A stretch of DNA of 64,000 bases from Guadua angustifolia (lineage: Eukaryota; Streptophyta; Magnoliopsida; Poales; Poaceae), in the NCBI GenBank assembly GCA_036346375.1, contig CM070515.1, positions 19,428,423 to 19,492,422 on the forward strand, given 5' to 3'. The position numbers were made by a program, and so were the translations under genes. Every line of letters begins with the position of its first letter. Position 1 is the stretch's first letter. The notes under the pieces were generated by a model. It ran no database searches, was not told the DNA's origin, and saw only the letters and a program-made list of their open reading frames with translations. Shown here one piece after another: positions 60,985 through 64,000 of the stretch.

Positions 60985-62370
60985 TGTAAGATCATGGTAC
61001 ATGATATATTTGTGATGAACAATTGGTGATATTTTGATGTGACGAATAAGTGGTAAAAAGAATTAATAAAGTTAATGTGGATCAAGTTGGGATGAACTTG
61101 TTTCTGGAAGATGTTTTTGCTTGATGCAATGCGCTCGTGTGAGTGGTTGCATGGATTGACCGTGAGTCAAGTCGTGGACTTGTGCTTGGATTCGTTTGGT
61201 GTTTATTCGTGTGCAGGTGTTGCTCGAGGGCGAACGTGGTCGATGATGGGACCGGAACTAGGTTCGTGGAGGAGCTGAGGTTCGGGACTAGGTTCAGGGA
61301 GGAATCGAGGTCCTGGTGGTCAAGAATGTCATGCGGGACGTTCGGGCTAGAGAACGGTGTACATGAAGGCTGGTTAGTCACGTGAGTGCGGCAGGCGGAC
61401 CGTACGCGTGCATGTGTGAATTTTGGGTTGTATGCATATATTGGGCCATGTGTATTGGGCCAAGTGGATATGCATACATGTGTTAGGGTTTTGAGTTGTA
61501 TAAAAACCCTGGGAAACCTAATCAATGAATTGATTCTTTTTGGGCGGCGGCTGGAGGCTTGCCGTTTTTCATGCGAGAGCTCTTGGTTGCGTGAGTTTTT
61601 TTCTTGGCGGCCGTGTGGTGTGACTGCTAGCTTTTTCCGTCGCCTCTGCTCTAGGCAAAAGTTCAGTGACTAGCGACCGGCGACCTCTGGCGTCGTGGAG
61701 ATCGTTCGTTTCTGCCGAACTGCAGGGACTCGGAAATCTTTTAGCACTTGCATCATTGATTCCTGCGACCAGAGAGCTATCTTGTCACGACTAGAAGATT
61801 TGAAGATTGCACTTCGCCGACGACGCACATGCATGCAAAGAAGAGAATTGATTTCGATCATTGCATGCATGCGTGAGAAAAGGAGATTGCATTGCGGCGA
61901 AGCTTGAGACTTGCATGCATAATTAAGGCGACGTGAAGAAGATTGGCAACTAGTTATTCTCTTGGTGATTTTTCTTGTGGCTAGATTAAACTCCGGAGTT
62001 TCGCAACGAGCGGATCGGCATCATCAAGGGAAGTTGATTAATCTCGTAATTAAGGTTAGATTAATTTTCGTCTCTTTTGATATAGTCATCTTGCGAAGGT
62101 AATATCTCCAGATTCGTAAATCCGATTGAGTTGATTCTTGTTGCATTAGTTTCGGAATTGAGTCTACTTTCTACAGTTAAAATGTCATATCAATCCAACG
62201 GTTGGATCTTCGGTAATTACTGTTTTAGTAAACGTAGGTTAATCTGTTTTTGTCAAAAACCGAAGCAGTTTTTCCTTTGTTGTTTAGGGGTTTAAAGAAT
62301 CACTAAAATTTGTTTTAGCTTCCGTTCAATCATTCACCCCCCCCTCTGATTGACGTCATCCGATCCTACA
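60985..62370 (+). repeat. Ty1/Copia LTR (1.39 kb), plus orientation
   Basis: It begins TGTAAGATCATGG right after the polypurine tract and ends CGATCCTACA right before the tRNA-iMet primer-binding site. The promoter core TATAAAA is at 61499-61505. Upstream interior and downstream interior both touch this one LTR. Confidence 0.85.
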
Positions 62371-62371
62371 A

Positions 62372-62385
62372 GTGGTATCAGAGCA
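62372..62385 (+). other. Copia primer-binding site (tRNA-iMet)
   Basis: GTGGTATCAGAGCA follows the LTR after one base and is complementary to the 3' end of initiator methionine tRNA. Confidence 0.92.
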
Positions 62386-63625
62386 AATTATACTTGAGCT
62401 TACTTACCAAAGCTACATCATTGAGAATGAAGTTTTCATTGACTCGCACAATTCCTTTTCCAAGAATCCGTCCCTTTGAGTTGTCGCCAAAAGTGATGAC
62501 CTCATCACCTGAACTTTGTGTGAGGAAGGAGAACCATTTTGAATCACTAGTCATATGATGTGAACATCCAAAATCTATGAACCATATGTTCTCCTTCCTG
62601 TCTCGCACAACCTACACAAAAGAGAATGTCGAGGTCTCTGTACTGGGGTTAGATAAAAGAAATTTAGGAATCCAGCACTGAGACATTCGACTAGCAGAAC
62701 AAGTAGGCATAAAAGCACGAATTAAATCCGTACCACCTTTACCTTTCGAAATTGGGTGAACTCGGTCTGAATGCCCACTTACCTGCTGTCTAATCGGTCT
62801 GAACGATCCAGAAAGTGGCTTTTGCCACCTAGACTTTGCAAAACATCTTACCCTATCATTTTTCTGTTTTCTTGCAAGTCTAAAACAGAACTGAACTAAA
62901 TGTCCATCTTTACCACAGTAAGAGCAATTGTACTTCACAGGTGGTGGTGTTTTAGAAGATGAAGTAATTGCACTAGTTGTGGACAAATTAGACATAAAAT
63001 CAGCAGATTTAAAAATGGTCTTTTTAGGTTCAGGTTTAACCTCAAATTTACCACTTTCAGTTACATTCAACAATGTTGGTGGATGAGTTTTAGAATAAGC
63101 ATGTGCATCAAAGCCTAGTCCTTTATTATATGTGCTTACTCTGGATGTGTCCAAAATCATGTTGAGGTTCTTTTTACCGTTAGAAAAACGTTGCAATGAG
63201 CTTTGAACATAAGCAACCTCTTTTGTTAAAGAAACACAATTATCACAAATATTATCAACAATGCCTTTTTGTTTGCGACAATTGGAGCAAGAAGAAACTT
63301 CATGTTGAAGCATGTCACATTGCAATTGATCAACTCTACCATAAGCATTTTTCAATTTTAACTCAAGCGAGGAACATTTAGAACAAGGCAAATTTGAATC
63401 AAGCTTGACATCGGCAAAGACACTTAGCATTCTTAAGTTGTTTGAATTTTCTAGAACATAAAGCATTTACCAAAGAACTAGCATATAAGGCAACTTTTAT
63501 CTTTTTCAAATAGTTCTTGGTAAGAAACAGTTCATCAACAACATGAGCATGCATAGCGGTACCAAAAGTAAAACAAGTTTCAAATTTATCATTTTTTGTA
63601 ATTTGATCATCGAGTTTATGAAGAG
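62378..63625 (-). pseudogene. Inverted Copia gag C-terminus, zinc knuckle and protease start
   Basis: Read on the minus strand from about 63625: KLDDQITKNDKFETC, a Cys/Lys-rich coiled region, CSNC...CDNC pairs, KKNLNMILDTSRVSTYNKGLGFD, and the RNA-binding knuckle YNCSYCGKDGHLVQFC (about 62935-62890). After a break near 62610 come WFIDFGCSHHMTSDSKWFSFL and ITFGDNSKGRILGKG, the Copia protease region with the catalytic D-x-G replaced by DFG. It ends KYNLL. The block lies in reverse orientation to the adjacent LTR and primer-binding site, with a frameshift near 63400. Gag and protease process the retroelement particle; this copy is dead. Confidence 0.8.
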
Positions 63626-63736
63626 TAGAAGCATGGACAAGAAGGGAGATTCCGATGATGACTTCACCGGCATGTGTTTCATGACTAGAAGGGATAGCGA
63701 CAACGACTCCGATCTTGATGAACAATTGGTGTGGAA
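63626..63736 (+). pseudogene. Copia gag acidic fragment, plus orientation
   Basis: SMDKKGDSDDDFTGMCFM followed by DSDNDSDLDE resembles the acidic stretch near the zinc knuckle of Sto-4/Opie-like Copia gags, now on the plus strand. It runs directly into the RNase H tail, so the pol gene between was lost. Confidence 0.45.
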
Positions 63737-63892
63737 AAGGGAGATGTTGTGTTGCATTTTGTTGATTCTGATTTGCAAATTGCTGATATTTTCACAAAAC
63801 CACTTGATGCTTCTCGATTTGTTTTTTTTTGAGAGGAGAGTTGGAAGTTGTGCATCCCATGAGCCTGTTTTGAGGGGGAGTTTCCATGCCAA
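63737..63892 (+). pseudogene. Copia RNase H C-terminus
   Basis: DVVLHFVDSDLQIADIFTKPLDASRF is the characteristic C-terminal end of Copia Pol. A run of nine T then breaks the frame; one extra T would be needed to read on to LRGELEVVHPMSLF and its TGA. GAGGGGGAG, typical after the Copia stop, follows at about 63883. Confidence 0.8.
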
Positions 63893-64000
63893 GTCTTTTA
63901 CTTGATGAGCTTGCTTTATCATATTTCGTTATATATTATGTAATTGAGCTGATATATGATAATCTAAATTGCTTTACTTGAACTAAAAGTGACATTGCGA

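Overview
This is a 64-kb piece of plant nuclear DNA, almost certainly from a grass and most likely a panicoid one. The reasons are an INDETERMINATE-domain (IDD) transcription factor of the grass LPA1/SGR5 type, Tourist- and Stowaway-like MITEs, CACTA ends built from 'CACTGCCGG' hairpins, and large Ty3/Gypsy elements with long LTRs. The organism is inferred from these features; no marker gene fixes the species.

Layout. (1) 1-21.3 kb is mostly low-copy DNA. It holds the only intact-looking gene, a three-exon minus-strand IDD zinc-finger gene at 6807-9270 (496 aa) with a TATA box near 9460. Around it are unidentified exon-like segments (648-1258), a minus-oriented solo Gypsy LTR (3356-4463), a fold-back element 370 bp upstream of the TATA box, a Tourist MITE (11026-11391) and a scrambled old Copia (14973-16430). 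(2) 21384-38756 is a CACTA (En/Spm) DNA transposon. Its TNP2-type transposase gene (minus) is split by a complete 10.9-kb Gypsy retrotransposon (23862-34789, TSD ATAGG). The CACTA also carries a 461-bp tandem repeat. (3) 39053-54921 is a hAT transposon (8-bp TSD GTAGGTGA, CAGGGGCGGAT termini). Its transposase gene (minus) is split by a second complete Gypsy element of 12.2 kb (40838-53050, TSD GATAT). (4) 55-64 kb is a retrotransposon graveyard: a MITE-like inverted repeat, Gypsy LTR pieces, and a Copia LTR (60985-62370) with a polypurine tract on its left, a primer-binding site on its right, and an inverted gag/protease block beyond.

How it fits together. The CACTA and the hAT lie only about 300 bp apart. 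Each had its transposase gene disabled by its own Gypsy insertion, so neither copy can now encode its own transposase. Both Gypsy elements keep LTR promoters, primer-binding sites and an extra roughly 4-kb segment after pol; in the first this clearly carries an antisense coiled-coil ORF. Their gag-pol frames are broken many times. The two LTRs of each element differ largely by 1-3 bp indels in G/C runs, which suggests uncorrected long-read errors as much as age.

I found no tRNA, rRNA or CRISPR, and no wholly new system. The most unusual structures are the paired transposase-splitting nests, the LTR carrying tandem G-box repeats, and the Copia with an inverted internal block joined at a microhomology next to its primer-binding site.
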